Shown here: positions 1 through 7,933 of the stretch, piece after piece
Numbering within the stretch: the first letter of the stretch is position 1
Layout: each line of letters opens with the position of its first letter
Source: Roseivivax marinus
Lineage (GTDB): Bacteria; Pseudomonadota; Alphaproteobacteria; Rhodobacterales; Rhodobacteraceae
Reading direction: 5' to 3'
Length of the DNA: 64,000 nt
NCBI RefSeq assembly: GCF_900109705.1
Contig: NZ_FOAI01000002.1
Location: forward strand, 62,001-126,000
Notes under the pieces: model-generated
What the model saw: only the letters and a program-made list of their open reading frames with translations
What the model was told of the DNA's origin: nothing
Database searches by the model: none
Translations under genes and position numbers: made by a program

Positions 1-870
1 GTCGATCGTGAAGACCGCCTTGCCCGGAATCACGTTGCGCGAATTCGGGTATACGTTGGCCTGCCCCACCGCCCCCACGGCGTTCGGCAGGTGATCCATG
101 GCGATCTTGTGCACGGCTTCGGTGATCCGCGCCATGCCCAGGCCTGCATTGACCCGCATCTCCATCGGGGTGGAGCCCGTATGCGCGTCCTTGCCGGTCA
201 GCGTGACCTGCAGCCACCACAGGCCCTGCCCGTGGGTGACGACGCCGATATCCTTCTTCTCGGCCTCGAGGATCGGGCCCTGTTCGATGTGCAGTTCGAA
301 GAAGGCGTGCATCTTGCGGTCGCCGACGGGCTCCTCGCCGCGCCAGCCGATGCGGTCGAGTTCGTCGCCGAAGCGCTTGCCTTCGGCATCCTCGCGGGCC
401 TCGGCCCAGTCCTGCGCGTGGACGCCCGCGAAGACGCCCGAGGCCAGCATGGCCGGGGCGAAGCGGGTGCCCTCCTCGTTGGTCCAGTTGGTAACCACGA
501 TGGGGTGCCTGGTCTTGATCCCGAGATCGTTGAGCGAGCGCACCAGCTCGAGGCCGCCGAGCACACCCAGCACGCCGTCGTACTTGCCGCCCGTCGGCTG
601 CGTGTCGAGGTGGCTGCCCACGTAGACCGGAAGCGCGTCGGGATCGGTGCCCTCGCGACGGGCGAACATGTTGCCCATGGTGTCGAGCCCCATCGTGCAG
701 CCCGCGTCCTCGCACCAGGACTTGAACAGGGCGCGGCCCTCGGCGTCCTCGTCGGTCAGCGTCTGGCGGTTGTTGCCGCCCGCGACGCCCGGCCCGATCT
801 TCGCCATTTCCATGAGGCTGTCCCACAACCTGTCGCCATCGATGCGGAGGTTTTCTCCCGGTGCTGCCAT
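1..870 (-). CDS. Zn-dependent hydantoinase/carbamoylase-family amidase, C-terminal part missing
   Basis: Peptidase M20-type amidohydrolase of the N-carbamoyl amino acid hydrolase / allantoate amidohydrolase / beta-ureidopropionase group. The first 290 residues are inside the window and the gene runs off the left edge. Metal-binding motifs are visible: VGSHLDTQPTGGKYDG (His87, Asp89 and Asp98 are likely ligands) and NEEGTRF near residue 133. The ATG complements 868-870. It is divergent from a RutR-like regulator, shares a RutR-like operator with it, and lies next to preT/preA. I therefore infer beta-ureidopropionase activity, opening N-carbamoyl-beta-alanine in pyrimidine breakdown. Allantoate or L-carbamoylase activity cannot be excluded from sequence. 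Confidence 0.85.
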   Translation of the reverse strand, partial: MAAPGENLRIDGDRLWDSLMEMAKIGPGVAGGNNRQTLTDEDAEGRALFKSWCEDAGCTMGLDTMGNMFARREGTDPDALPVYVGSHLDTQPTGGKYDGVLGVLGGLELVRSLNDLGIKTRHPIVVTNWTNEEGTRFAPAMLASGVFAGVHAQDWAEAREDAEGKRFGDELDRIGWRGEEPVGDRKMHAFFELHIEQGPILEAEKKDIGVVTHGQGLWWLQVTLTGKDAHTGSTPMEMRVNAGLGMARITEAVHKIAMDHLPNAVGAVGQANVYPNSRNVIPGKAVFTID

Positions 871-925
871 GTCACATCCTGTTGTCGCTTCGGTCCGTCG
901 CGCTTGACCGCGCGGGCCGTGGTTT

Positions 926-941
926 TTTACCATTTGGTCAA
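926..941. promoter_or_regulatory. RutR-like operator
   Basis: The 16-mer TTTACCATTTGGTCAA matches 13 of the 14 fixed positions of the E. coli RutR palindrome as I recall it (TTGACCA-NN-TGGTCAA). It lies 56 bp before the amidase start and 113 bp before the rutR-like start, so one site could control both divergent genes. A related site is found before preT. Confidence 0.65.
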
Positions 942-1053
942 GGCACGATTGCAACCGGCCCGTGAGCTGTCAAGGAACGCGTCCACCGCGTCGCACCCGG
1001 ATCGGCGGAAACTTCCGCAGAGTGCATAATGAACGCGCAGCGAGGATTCGACC

Positions 1054-1704
1054 ATGAGCCCGCATGATGGCCCCCTCGGCGAGTCGACGGACGGCGAAGC
1101 GGATCGCCCCCGCCCGCGCAGCCGAATCCAGAAGCGCAACCGAGCCCGTATCCTCGACGCCGCGCTCGACGTGTTTTCGGCGCAGGGCTTTCGCGGTTCG
1201 ACGCTGGACCAGATCGCCGACGGCGCCGGCATGTCCAAGCCCAACGTGCTTTACTACTTCGACGGCAAGGAGGCGATCCACGTCTCGCTTCTGAACGCGC
1301 TGATGGACCGGTGGCTGGACCCCTTGCGCACGCTTCAGGACACCGACGCGCCGCTCGACGCGCTCATGGACTACGTCCACGCCAAGCTCGACATGAGCTT
1401 CACCATGCCCCGAGAAAGCCGCCTGTTCGCAAGCGAGGTGCTGCAGGGCGCTCCGCGGATGTCGCCGCACCTGGAAAGCGACCTGCGCCCGCTGCTCGAC
1501 GAAAAGTGCGCGCTGATCGGCCGCTGGATGGAGGCGGGCCGCATCGCCCGCACCGATCCGCGCCACCTGGTGTTCTCGATCTGGGCGGTGACGCAGCACT
1601 ATGCCGACTTCGAAGCGCAGGTGCGGGTTCTGGACGACGGCCCGGTGCGCAAGGCCGCCGAGGCGCATGTGGACACGCTCTTCCGGCGGCTCCTCACGCC
1701 GTGA
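1054..1704 (+). CDS. rutR: TetR-family regulator, RutR-like
   Basis: A 216-residue TetR-family repressor. The N-terminal helix-turn-helix spans roughly residues 28-72 (ILDAALDVF..., then GSTLDQIADGAGMSKPNVLYYF), followed by a ligand domain of the YcdC/RutR C-terminal type. In E. coli RutR binds uracil or thymine and controls pyrimidine use. The ATG at 1054 has a GAGG ribosome-binding site 8 bases upstream. The context (divergent amidase, nearby preT/preA, RutR-like operators at 926 and 6322) supports pyrimidine-responsive control of this cluster. The N-terminal 20 residues are charged and probably disordered. Confidence 0.8.
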   Translation: MSPHDGPLGESTDGEADRPRPRSRIQKRNRARILDAALDVFSAQGFRGSTLDQIADGAGMSKPNVLYYFDGKEAIHVSLLNALMDRWLDPLRTLQDTDAPLDALMDYVHAKLDMSFTMPRESRLFASEVLQGAPRMSPHLESDLRPLLDEKCALIGRWMEAGRIARTDPRHLVFSIWAVTQHYADFEAQVRVLDDGPVRKAAEAHVDTLFRRLLTP

Positions 1705-1803
1705 CGCGGAGACGTGACGGCGATAGCGCCAATCCGCCCTAAAATATGATTCCCAAAGACAAGTTCGGCGGATAGTCTGATCCGAACGCAGGGGATCGTG
1801 CCG

Positions 1804-2346
1804 ATGAAGACGGGGGCCGAGGTGATCGAAGCTCAGCATAGCGCGGACACCACGTTCGCCGACGCCGACATCCGGCGCGACCGCGACCGGTTCCTGCGCG
1901 AATTGCTGCACGAACTGGCGGGCGTGCTCGAAGATCACGTGGGCCTCGAAGAGGCTGCAGGATACGTCGCGCGCGTGGGCGAGCGCATCGGCCGCACCAT
2001 GAACAACGAATATCGCGACGCTGCCGGCACCGATCGGCTGGACCCGACGCAGGTGGCCGCGGCGCTGGTCGACCTCAAGCGCCGGATCGAAGGCGGGTTC
2101 TCGGTCGAGAGTATCGGCGAAGACGAGATCGTCCTCGTCAATACCGCCTGCCCGTTCGGCGAACACGTCGTTGGGCGCCGATCCTTGTGCATGATGACGT
2201 CCAACGTCTTCGGCCGCATCGCCGCCGAGAACCTCGGCTACGCACGGGTGGAACTCGAGGAGGCCATCGCCCGTGGGCATTCCCGCTGCCGGGTGGTGAT
2301 TCACATGCACGAAGGCGACGCGGGCCTGGAGTACCGCCGGGCCTGA
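1804..2346 (+). CDS. Methanogen-output-domain-like protein
   Basis: A protein of about 180 residues of uncertain function. The C-terminal half holds NTACPFGEHVVGRRSLC and a later helix with MMTSNVFGRIAAENLGYA, ending in ARGHSRCRVVIHM. This Cys/His pattern (C-P-F, S-L-C, H-S-R-C) resembles the methanogen output domain 1 family, a small ligand-binding domain often found with sensory proteins. A GTG at 1798 is in frame, but the AGGGGA ribosome-binding site at 1790-1795 is only two bases from it. The ATG at 1804 has proper spacing, so I use that. The gene follows rutR but has its own gap and probably its own promoter. Confidence 0.65.
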   Translation: MKTGAEVIEAQHSADTTFADADIRRDRDRFLRELLHELAGVLEDHVGLEEAAGYVARVGERIGRTMNNEYRDAAGTDRLDPTQVAAALVDLKRRIEGGFSVESIGEDEIVLVNTACPFGEHVVGRRSLCMMTSNVFGRIAAENLGYARVELEEAIARGHSRCRVVIHMHEGDAGLEYRRA

Positions 2347-2406
2347 GCGACCACGACAGCCTCGATCGTTTACGGCCGCTTTACCGGCTTGGAAGGTGCT
2401 GCCGGA

Positions 2407-2655
2407 ATGCAGGTATTCCGCTCAGCCTCTCCGCGCACCCCGACCCGAATGGCCGAGCAGTGGCTCGGACAGTTCTTCGCGGCGCGGACCGTCCGTCGCG
2501 GCGGCGTTGTCCGACGCGCCACCCGGGACGTGGAGCGCATGGTCGGCTGTCGTGCTTTCCGCGAGGCCGTCCGAGAGCGCGGGTTCCACCTCGTGGAATG
2601 CGGCGACCAGTTCGTCGTGCTGTGCTCTACCGACAAGCTGGTCGTCCATTTCTGA
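2407..2655 (+). CDS. Small conserved-type hypothetical protein
   Basis: An 82-residue basic protein with several paired arginines (RTVRRGGVVRRATRDVERMV) and the core WLGQFFAARTVRRGG. I recall similar short proteins in Rhodobacteraceae, sometimes misnamed phosphoribosylanthranilate isomerase; nothing in it looks like that enzyme. The ATG at 2407 has GGAAGG about 10 bases upstream and is preferred over an in-frame TTG at 2389. It is convergent with preA, with two large palindromes between them. Function unknown. Confidence 0.55.
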   Translation: MQVFRSASPRTPTRMAEQWLGQFFAARTVRRGGVVRRATRDVERMVGCRAFREAVRERGFHLVECGDQFVVLCSTDKLVVHF

Positions 2656-2658
2656 CTG

Positions 2659-2688
2659 GGCCCACGATTTTAGCTAAAATCGTGGGCC
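2659..2688. terminator. Perfect 30-bp palindrome between convergent genes
   Basis: A perfect inverted repeat with arm GGCCCACGATTTTAG and its exact complement. It starts three bases after the stop of the gene ending at 2655 and comes before the convergent preA stop. There is no U-tract, but the core is AT-rich (GATTTTAGCTAAAATC). It is probably a bidirectional terminator. Confidence 0.5.
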
Positions 2689-2700
2689 GTCGGCCTCGGC

Positions 2701-2728
2701 GCGCAGATTTTTAACTAAAAATCTGCGC
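2701..2728. terminator. Second palindrome with the same core
   Basis: Arm GCGCAGATTTTTA (2701-2713), two central bases, and its complement (2716-2728). The core GATTTTTA/TAAAAATC resembles that of the hairpin at 2659-2688, while the GC-rich ends differ. It lies 8 bp downstream of the preA stop on the minus strand and is a likely preA terminator. Confidence 0.5.
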
Positions 2729-2736
2729 CGCCCCGG

Positions 2737-4044
2737 TCACTCGGCAGCCTTGACCGCCATCGGGTTGTTCGGATGCGTGGTCCAGTTGGCGTACTCGCCC
2801 GACACCGTGCGGCCCGTGCGCGGATCAACCTCGCCCGGCGCCAGTTCGACCATCGAGATGCAGTTCTCCACCGGGCAGACATCCACGCAGAGATTGCAGG
2901 CCACGCATTCCTCGTCGATCACCTCGAAGACACGGCCCGGCTTCATCGCGATCGCCTGGTGGGACGTGTCCTCGCAGGCGGCGTAGCAGCGCCCGCACTG
3001 GATGCACGCCTCCTGGTCGATCCGCGCCTTGGTGACGTAGTCGAGGTTCAGGTACTGCCAGTCGGTCACGTTCGGCACCGCGCGGCCCACCACCTCGGAG
3101 ACGGAGGCATAGCCCTTCTCGTCCATCCACGCCGACAGGCCGCGCTTCATTTCCTCGACCACGCGGAAGCCGTAGGTCATCGCGGCGGTACAGACCTGGA
3201 CCGAGCCGCAGCCGAGCGAGATGAACTCCGCCGCATCGCGCCAGGTGGTCACGCCACCGATGCCCGAGATCGGCAAGCCTCGGGTCTCGGCGTCGCGCGC
3301 GATCTCCGACACCATCGAGAGCGCGATCGGCTTCACCGCCGGGCCGCAATAGCCGCCGTGACTCCCCTTGCCGTCGATCGTCGGTTGCGGCGCCATCTGG
3401 TCGAGGTCGACACTGGTGATCGAGTTGATCGTGTTGATCAGGCTGACCGCGTCTGCGCCGCCGTTCTTCGCCGCCTGCGCCGGCTTGCGGATGTCGGTGA
3501 TGTTGGGCGTCAGCTTCACGATCACCGGCTTGTCGTAGTACGTCTTGCACCACCGGGTGACCATCTCGATGTACTCGGGCACCTGGCCCACGGCGGCGCC
3601 CATGCCGCGCTCGCTCATCCCGTGGGGACAGCCGAAGTTCAGCTCGATCCCGTCGGCGCCGGTCTCGGCCACGCGCGGCAGGATCGCCTTCCACGCCTCC
3701 TCTTCGCACGGCACCATGATCGAGGCGATCAGCGCGTGGTCGGGGTAGTCCGCCTTCACCCGCGCCATTTCCTCGAGATTGGTCTCGAGCGGCCGGTCCG
3801 TGATCAGTTCGATGTTGTTAAGACCCAGGAGCCGCCGGTCGGCGCCGTAGATCGCGCCGTAGCGCGGGCCGTTCACGTTCACCACCGGTGGCCCTTCGGC
3901 ACCCAGCGTCTTCCAGACCACGCCGCCCCAGCCGGCCTCGAAGGCGCGGCGGACATTGTATTCCTTGTCGGTGGGCGGCGCCGAGGCCAGCCAGAACGGG
4001 TTGGGGCTCTTGATGCCCACGAAGTCGGTCGTCAGATCGGCCAT
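2737..4044 (-). CDS. preA: NAD-dependent dihydropyrimidine dehydrogenase subunit PreA
   Basis: A 435-residue catalytic subunit that reduces uracil and thymine to their dihydro forms with PreT. The N-terminal part is a dihydroorotate-dehydrogenase-like TIM barrel (start MADLTTDFVGIKSPNPF; later ELNFGCPHGMSERGMG, and GIGGVTTWRDAAEFI near the FMN phosphate). The C-terminus carries two 4Fe-4S motifs, CIQCGRCYAAC and CVACNLCVDVC. The ATG has GGGAGA 8 bases upstream. It is the last gene of the preT / glycosylase / preA operon, 54 bp after the middle gene. Confidence 0.93.
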   Translation of the reverse strand: MADLTTDFVGIKSPNPFWLASAPPTDKEYNVRRAFEAGWGGVVWKTLGAEGPPVVNVNGPRYGAIYGADRRLLGLNNIELITDRPLETNLEEMARVKADYPDHALIASIMVPCEEEAWKAILPRVAETGADGIELNFGCPHGMSERGMGAAVGQVPEYIEMVTRWCKTYYDKPVIVKLTPNITDIRKPAQAAKNGGADAVSLINTINSITSVDLDQMAPQPTIDGKGSHGGYCGPAVKPIALSMVSEIARDAETRGLPISGIGGVTTWRDAAEFISLGCGSVQVCTAAMTYGFRVVEEMKRGLSAWMDEKGYASVSEVVGRAVPNVTDWQYLNLDYVTKARIDQEACIQCGRCYAACEDTSHQAIAMKPGRVFEVIDEECVACNLCVDVCPVENCISMVELAPGEVDPRTGRTVSGEYANWTTHPNNPMAVKAAE

Positions 4045-4098
4045 GTCGAAATCTCCCTGCCGGGGCGCGGTCCATGCCGCGCGGGGTTGGTCGCCGCC

Positions 4099-4884
4099 TC
4101 AGGCGGTCTTTTGATGGGTGTCGCAGGCGAAGGCGGAGCGGCCGCCCACCTTCGACTTGCGGATCGTGCCGCCACAGGCCGGACAGTCGGCCCCGTCCGT
4201 GCGGTGCGGGAACAGCCAATCGCCCGGAATCGTCCCGTAGTCGGCATTGTTGTCGAGAAGATGCGACAGAACGTGCCGCATCTCGCTGTAGAGTTGCCCG
4301 AGCGTATCGTCAGACAGCCGGTTCGCCGCCGCGTCGGGCGCGACCCCCGCGCGGAAGAGCGTCTCGTCGGACCACAGGTTGCCCAGACCGGCGATCTTGG
4401 TCTGCGCCATGAGGGCGGACTTGACCGCACCCTTCGTGCCCCCGATCACCTCGGCGAAACCATCCGCCCCGATCTCCATCGCGTCGGGGCCGAGGCCCGT
4501 CTCGGCGATGTAGGACTCGGGATCCTCGATGACCTCGAGCACGCCGAACTTGCGCGGATTGCGGAAGGCCAGCCTTCGATCACCTTCGAACACGAAGGTG
4601 ACCTTGGCGTAGTCCGGCGCCTCCCCGTCCGCGTCGAACGGGCGCAGGGACCCGGTCATGCCGAGCCGAACAGCGATCCACGGCCCCGTCTTCGACCCGG
4701 CGAAGATCGCCTTGCCGTGGCGCCGCGTCTCGGTGAATCGGTGCCCGACGAGACGCTCTCGCGCGTTCCCGCCGGGCAGGTTCATGTGCGAGACCTCGCC
4801 GTACTCGACCGCCTCTATGGTGCGGTTGAGGCAGTGATCGGCCACCTTTCGGCGGCTCTTCTCGCACTCGGGCAGCTCGGGCAC
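4099..4884 (-). CDS. Fpg/Nei-family DNA glycosylase-like protein in the preTA operon
   Basis: A 261-residue protein of the formamidopyrimidine-DNA glycosylase family. It keeps the catalytic N-terminal MPELPE motif (Pro2, Glu3), a helix-two-turn-helix region (KIAGLGNLWSDETLF) and a C-terminal zinc-finger region. Two things are odd: a Cys follows MPELPE, and the finger reads CPAC...CDTHQ, so the usual fourth Cys is a His. It starts with GTG at 4884, four bases after the preT stop, with GGAGG inside the end of preT, so it is probably translationally coupled. The general activity is removal of oxidised bases, but this divergent member may have a different substrate. Confidence 0.8.
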   Translation of the reverse strand: MPELPECEKSRRKVADHCLNRTIEAVEYGEVSHMNLPGGNARERLVGHRFTETRRHGKAIFAGSKTGPWIAVRLGMTGSLRPFDADGEAPDYAKVTFVFEGDRRLAFRNPRKFGVLEVIEDPESYIAETGLGPDAMEIGADGFAEVIGGTKGAVKSALMAQTKIAGLGNLWSDETLFRAGVAPDAAANRLSDDTLGQLYSEMRHVLSHLLDNNADYGTIPGDWLFPHRTDGADCPACGGTIRKSKVGGRSAFACDTHQKTA

Positions 4885-4888
4885 CCGC

Positions 4889-6271
4889 TCAGGCCTCCGC
4901 GCCGCGGGCCGCCTCGCCCAGCACGGCGCCGGTGGCGGCGAGCGTGGCGCCGGTCAGCTCGGCGTGGATGTCCTCGGCTGCGTCACGGCCCTCGGCCACG
5001 GCGACCACGGTCAGGTCGTCGCCCTTGGTGCAGTCGCCACCGGCCCAGACCTTGGCCATCGTGGTGCGCCCGGCCTCGGTCACGCGCAGCTTGCTGCCGT
5101 CGAGGTCGAGCCCCGCCGCAGGCACGAAGGCCTGGCCGATGGCGCGGAACACCTGGTCGGCGGGCAGGCGCATGGTTTCGCCGGTGCCGCGCAGGCCGGA
5201 GCCGTCGTCGGCGGTGTATTCCAACTCGATCTCGGTCGCCGCGCCGTTGCCGTGGATCGCCTTGGGCTGCGCGTTGCAGACGATCCGCACACCCTTGGAG
5301 GCCGCGAGATCCTGCTCGAACTCGGACGCACCCATGCGGTCGCGCGACCGGCGATAGGCGATGGTGACGTTTTCTGCGCCCAGAAGCTTGGCTTGCACGC
5401 CGGCGTCGATGGCGGTCATGCCGCCGCCGATCACCACCACGTTGCGACCCACCGGCAGCGACGTAAGGTCGGACGCCTGGCGCAGGTCGGCGATCCACGA
5501 GACCGCGTTCTCGACGCCGTCGCGTTCGTCGCCCTCGATCCCGAGCGCGTTCACGTCGGCAAGTCCAACCCCGAGGAACACCGCGTCGAACTCGGATGCC
5601 AGGCCTTCGACCGACAGGTCGGAGCCGAGCGCGCGGCCGTACTCGATGGTGATTCCGCCGATCTCGAGCAGCCAGTTCACCTCGCGCTGCGCGAAACCGT
5701 CCACGGACTTGTAGGCGGCGATGCCGTACTCGTTGAGGCCGCCGGGACGCTCGCGCGCCTCGTAGATCGTGACGTCATGCCCCTTGGTCGCGAGGCGATG
5801 CGCGCACGACAGGCCCGCGGGACCCGCGCCGACGACCGCAACGCGCTTGCCGGTCGAGCGTGCCCGCGTGAACGGGTGTCCCTGCCGGGCCATCACCGAA
5901 TCCGTGGCGTGTCGCTGGAGGCGGCCGATCTCGACCGGCTTGCCTTCCGCGATCTCGCGCACGCAGGCGCCCTCGCAGAGGTCTTCGGTCGGGCAGACCC
6001 GCGCGCACATGCCGCCAAGGACGTTCTGCTCGAGGATCGTCTCGCCCGCGGCCTCGGACTGCCCGTTCGCGATCTGGCGGATGAAGAGGGGGATATCGAT
6101 CTCGGTCGGACACGCTTCGACGCAGGGCGCGTCGTAGCAGAAGTAGCAGCGGTCGGCGGCCACCCGCGCCTCGTGCAGGTCGAGGGCTGGATGCAGGTCG
6201 GCGAAGTTCGACGCGATCTCCTGGGGCGCAAGCCGTCCGGCGGCAATGCCTGGGGTCAACGGGTCGGGCAT
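4889..6271 (-). CDS. preT: NAD-dependent dihydropyrimidine dehydrogenase subunit PreT
   Basis: A 460-residue flavin subunit that takes electrons from NADH and passes them to PreA. An N-terminal Cys-rich region, similar to that of the glutamate synthase small subunit, has CYFCYDAPCVEACPTEID and CARVCPTEDLCEGACVR for iron-sulfur clusters. Two nucleotide-binding folds follow: VAVVGAGPAGLSCAH near residue 145 (FAD) and VVVIGGGMTAIDAG near residue 275 (NAD). The ATG has GGAGG six bases upstream. It is the first gene of the operon, and a RutR-like site lies 51 bp before it. Confidence 0.92.
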   Translation of the reverse strand: MPDPLTPGIAAGRLAPQEIASNFADLHPALDLHEARVAADRCYFCYDAPCVEACPTEIDIPLFIRQIANGQSEAAGETILEQNVLGGMCARVCPTEDLCEGACVREIAEGKPVEIGRLQRHATDSVMARQGHPFTRARSTGKRVAVVGAGPAGLSCAHRLATKGHDVTIYEARERPGGLNEYGIAAYKSVDGFAQREVNWLLEIGGITIEYGRALGSDLSVEGLASEFDAVFLGVGLADVNALGIEGDERDGVENAVSWIADLRQASDLTSLPVGRNVVVIGGGMTAIDAGVQAKLLGAENVTIAYRRSRDRMGASEFEQDLAASKGVRIVCNAQPKAIHGNGAATEIELEYTADDGSGLRGTGETMRLPADQVFRAIGQAFVPAAGLDLDGSKLRVTEAGRTTMAKVWAGGDCTKGDDLTVVAVAEGRDAAEDIHAELTGATLAATGAVLGEAARGAEA

Positions 6272-6321
6272 GAATACCTCCGGTTGTTCTGTTCTCCCGG
6301 AACCGTGCCACGAAAAAATTT

Positions 6322-6337
6322 TTTATCAAACGGTAAA
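6322..6337. promoter_or_regulatory. Second RutR-like operator, upstream of preT
   Basis: On the minus strand the sequence reads TTTACCGTTTGATAAA. It agrees at 13 of 16 bases with the site at 926-941 and keeps dyad symmetry. It sits about 51 bp before the preT start in an AT-rich patch and probably overlaps the preT promoter. Confidence 0.5.
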
Positions 6338-6573
6338 TTTTAGGCGACGCGCGAACTGGGACCGATGCCCCCGCAGCGGGCTCATCTGGGGGTAAGTCGG
6401 GCATCCATCCACAACTTAATGCGGTTGTGGTCAAATTATCGCTTTACAGGCTGCGAAGAGCACAGGCACGATATGTGGTAAGGGCTCAGTGAATGATCGC
6501 TGACCCTAGAGCAGGCACCAAGCGCTTGGGGGCGCTGCCAGCCCCGAGCGCGACAACAAATGAGGTTGGCGCC
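6338..6573. other. Divergent intergenic region with a small inverted repeat
   Basis: This non-coding region separates preT from the YbjN gene. It holds a perfect 7-bp inverted repeat, CCACAAC at 6409-6415 and GTTGTGG at 6424-6430, with an 8-base spacer, which could be an operator. I see no clear sigma-70 hexamers and no further gene. An in-frame ATG at 6493 extends the YbjN frame but lacks a ribosome-binding site. Confidence 0.4.
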
Positions 6574-7074
6574 ATGGCACTGTCCGAGCAGTTCCTCGAA
6601 GAGGACATTCACCCGATCGACATCGTCGAGCACCTGGCCGAGCACAACGACTGGGATTTCGACCGCGTCGGAGACGACCAGATCGCCATGGCGGTCGAAG
6701 GCCAGTGGCGCACCTACTCGATCACGCTGGCATGGTCCGCCTTCGACGAAACGCTGCGGCTGATCTGCACCTTCGAGATGGAGCCACCGGCCGAGCGGAT
6801 GCCGGCACTCTACGAGGGTCTGAACCGGGTCAACGACCAGTGCTGGGCGGGCGCCTTCTCGTTCTGGGCCGAACAGTCGCTGATGGTCTATCGCTACGGG
6901 CTGGTGCTCGCAGGCGGGGGCATCGCGAGCCCCGACCAGATCGACACGATGATCGCCGCATCCGTTATGTCCGCAGAGCGCTACTACCCGGCCTTCCAGC
7001 TGATGGCCTGGTCCGACCGCACGCCGAAGGACGCGCTTCAGGTCGCCATTGCGGAGGCCTACGGGCGCGCCTAA
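6574..7074 (+). CDS. YbjN domain-containing protein
   Basis: A 166-residue cytosolic protein whose whole length fits the YbjN family (type III secretion chaperone-like fold). Its molecular role is unknown; E. coli YbjN affects stress tolerance and motility. Visible segments are HNDWDFDRVGDDQIAM, then LICTFEMEPPAERMPALYE and LNRVNDQCWAGAFSFW. The ATG at 6574 has GAGG 8 bases upstream and is preferred over the ATG at 6493. proC follows 40 bp later, so the two may be co-transcribed. Confidence 0.8.
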   Translation: MALSEQFLEEDIHPIDIVEHLAEHNDWDFDRVGDDQIAMAVEGQWRTYSITLAWSAFDETLRLICTFEMEPPAERMPALYEGLNRVNDQCWAGAFSFWAEQSLMVYRYGLVLAGGGIASPDQIDTMIAASVMSAERYYPAFQLMAWSDRTPKDALQVAIAEAYGRA

Positions 7075-7080
7075 CATCGG

Positions 7081-7108
7081 GCCCCGGAACTGGGAAATCG
7101 TCCGGGGC
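7081..7108 (+). repeat. Inverted repeat just before proC
   Basis: GCCCCGGA at 7081-7088 pairs perfectly with TCCGGGGC at 7101-7108 across a 12-base loop. It lies between the YbjN stop and the proC ATG, and its 3' arm holds the only G-rich stretch that could serve as the proC ribosome-binding site. Confidence 0.4.
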
Positions 7109-7114
7109 ATCATC

Positions 7115-7933
7115 ATGAAAGACACCGAAATCGCACGCCGCGGACTGCTCGTCGTGGGCTGTGGCAAGATGGGATCGGCCATGCTCGAGGGCTGGCTCTC
7201 GCGCGGCCTTCCGCCGGAGGCCGTGTGGGTGCGCGATCCGCAGCCGTCCGACTGGCTGTCCGAGCAGGGCGTTCACCTGAATGACGGGCTGCCGGACGAT
7301 CCGGCGGTGGCGCTTCTGGCCGTGAAGCCGCAGACCATGCGCGATGCCCTGCCCGCGCTCGCCACCTTCGCTGGCGGAAGCACGCTTTTTCTGTCGATCG
7401 CCGCAGGCGTGTCGCTGGGCACTTACGAGGGAATGCTCGGAGAGAGCAGCCCGATCGTCCGAGCAATGCCCAACACCCCCTCGGCCATCGGGCGCGGGAT
7501 CACCGCCATCGTCGGAAACGTGTCGGCCACCGACACCGATCTCGACACCGCCGAACTGCTGCTGTCGAGCGTGGGCGAGGTCGTGCGCCTCGAGGACGAG
7601 GCCCAGATCGACGCGGTGACCGGCGTGTCGGGCTCTGGCCCGGCTTACGTCTTTCACATGATCGAATGCCTCGCCGCGGCCGGCGAGGCCGAGGGGCTGT
7701 CCCGCGACCTTGCGCTGCAACTCGCCCGAGCCACCGTTGCTGGCGCAGGCGCGCTGGCGCAGGAAACCGGCACCGCGCCCGGCACCCTGCGCGAGAACGT
7801 CACCAGCCCCAACGGCACCACGGCGGCGGGCCTGTCCGTGCTGATGGACGAGGAAGCCGGCCTGCCGCCTCTGATCCGGCGGACCGTGGGCGCCGCCGCC
7901 GATCGTGCGCGGGAGCTTGGCCGTGACGGATGA
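7115..7933 (+). CDS. proC: Pyrroline-5-carboxylate reductase
   Basis: A 272-residue enzyme for the last step of proline synthesis, reducing pyrroline-5-carboxylate to proline with NADPH. The N-terminal Rossmann motif is LLVVGCGKMGSAMLEGWL. The C-terminal signature region has SGSGPAYVFHMIE and LRENVTSPNGTTAAGL, typical of ProC. The ATG at 7115 is chosen because homology begins right after it; the in-frame ATG at 7049 lies inside the upstream gene. The 3' end overlaps the csaA start by 11 bases. Confidence 0.93.
   Translation: MKDTEIARRGLLVVGCGKMGSAMLEGWLSRGLPPEAVWVRDPQPSDWLSEQGVHLNDGLPDDPAVALLAVKPQTMRDALPALATFAGGSTLFLSIAAGVSLGTYEGMLGESSPIVRAMPNTPSAIGRGITAIVGNVSATDTDLDTAELLLSSVGEVVRLEDEAQIDAVTGVSGSGPAYVFHMIECLAAAGEAEGLSRDLALQLARATVAGAGALAQETGTAPGTLRENVTSPNGTTAAGLSVLMDEEAGLPPLIRRTVGAAADRARELGRDG

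Noticed and set aside
2773-5367. An 864-residue plus-strand open frame across preA, the glycosylase and preT
   Set aside because: It crosses several well-supported minus-strand genes and shows only low-complexity shadow composition.
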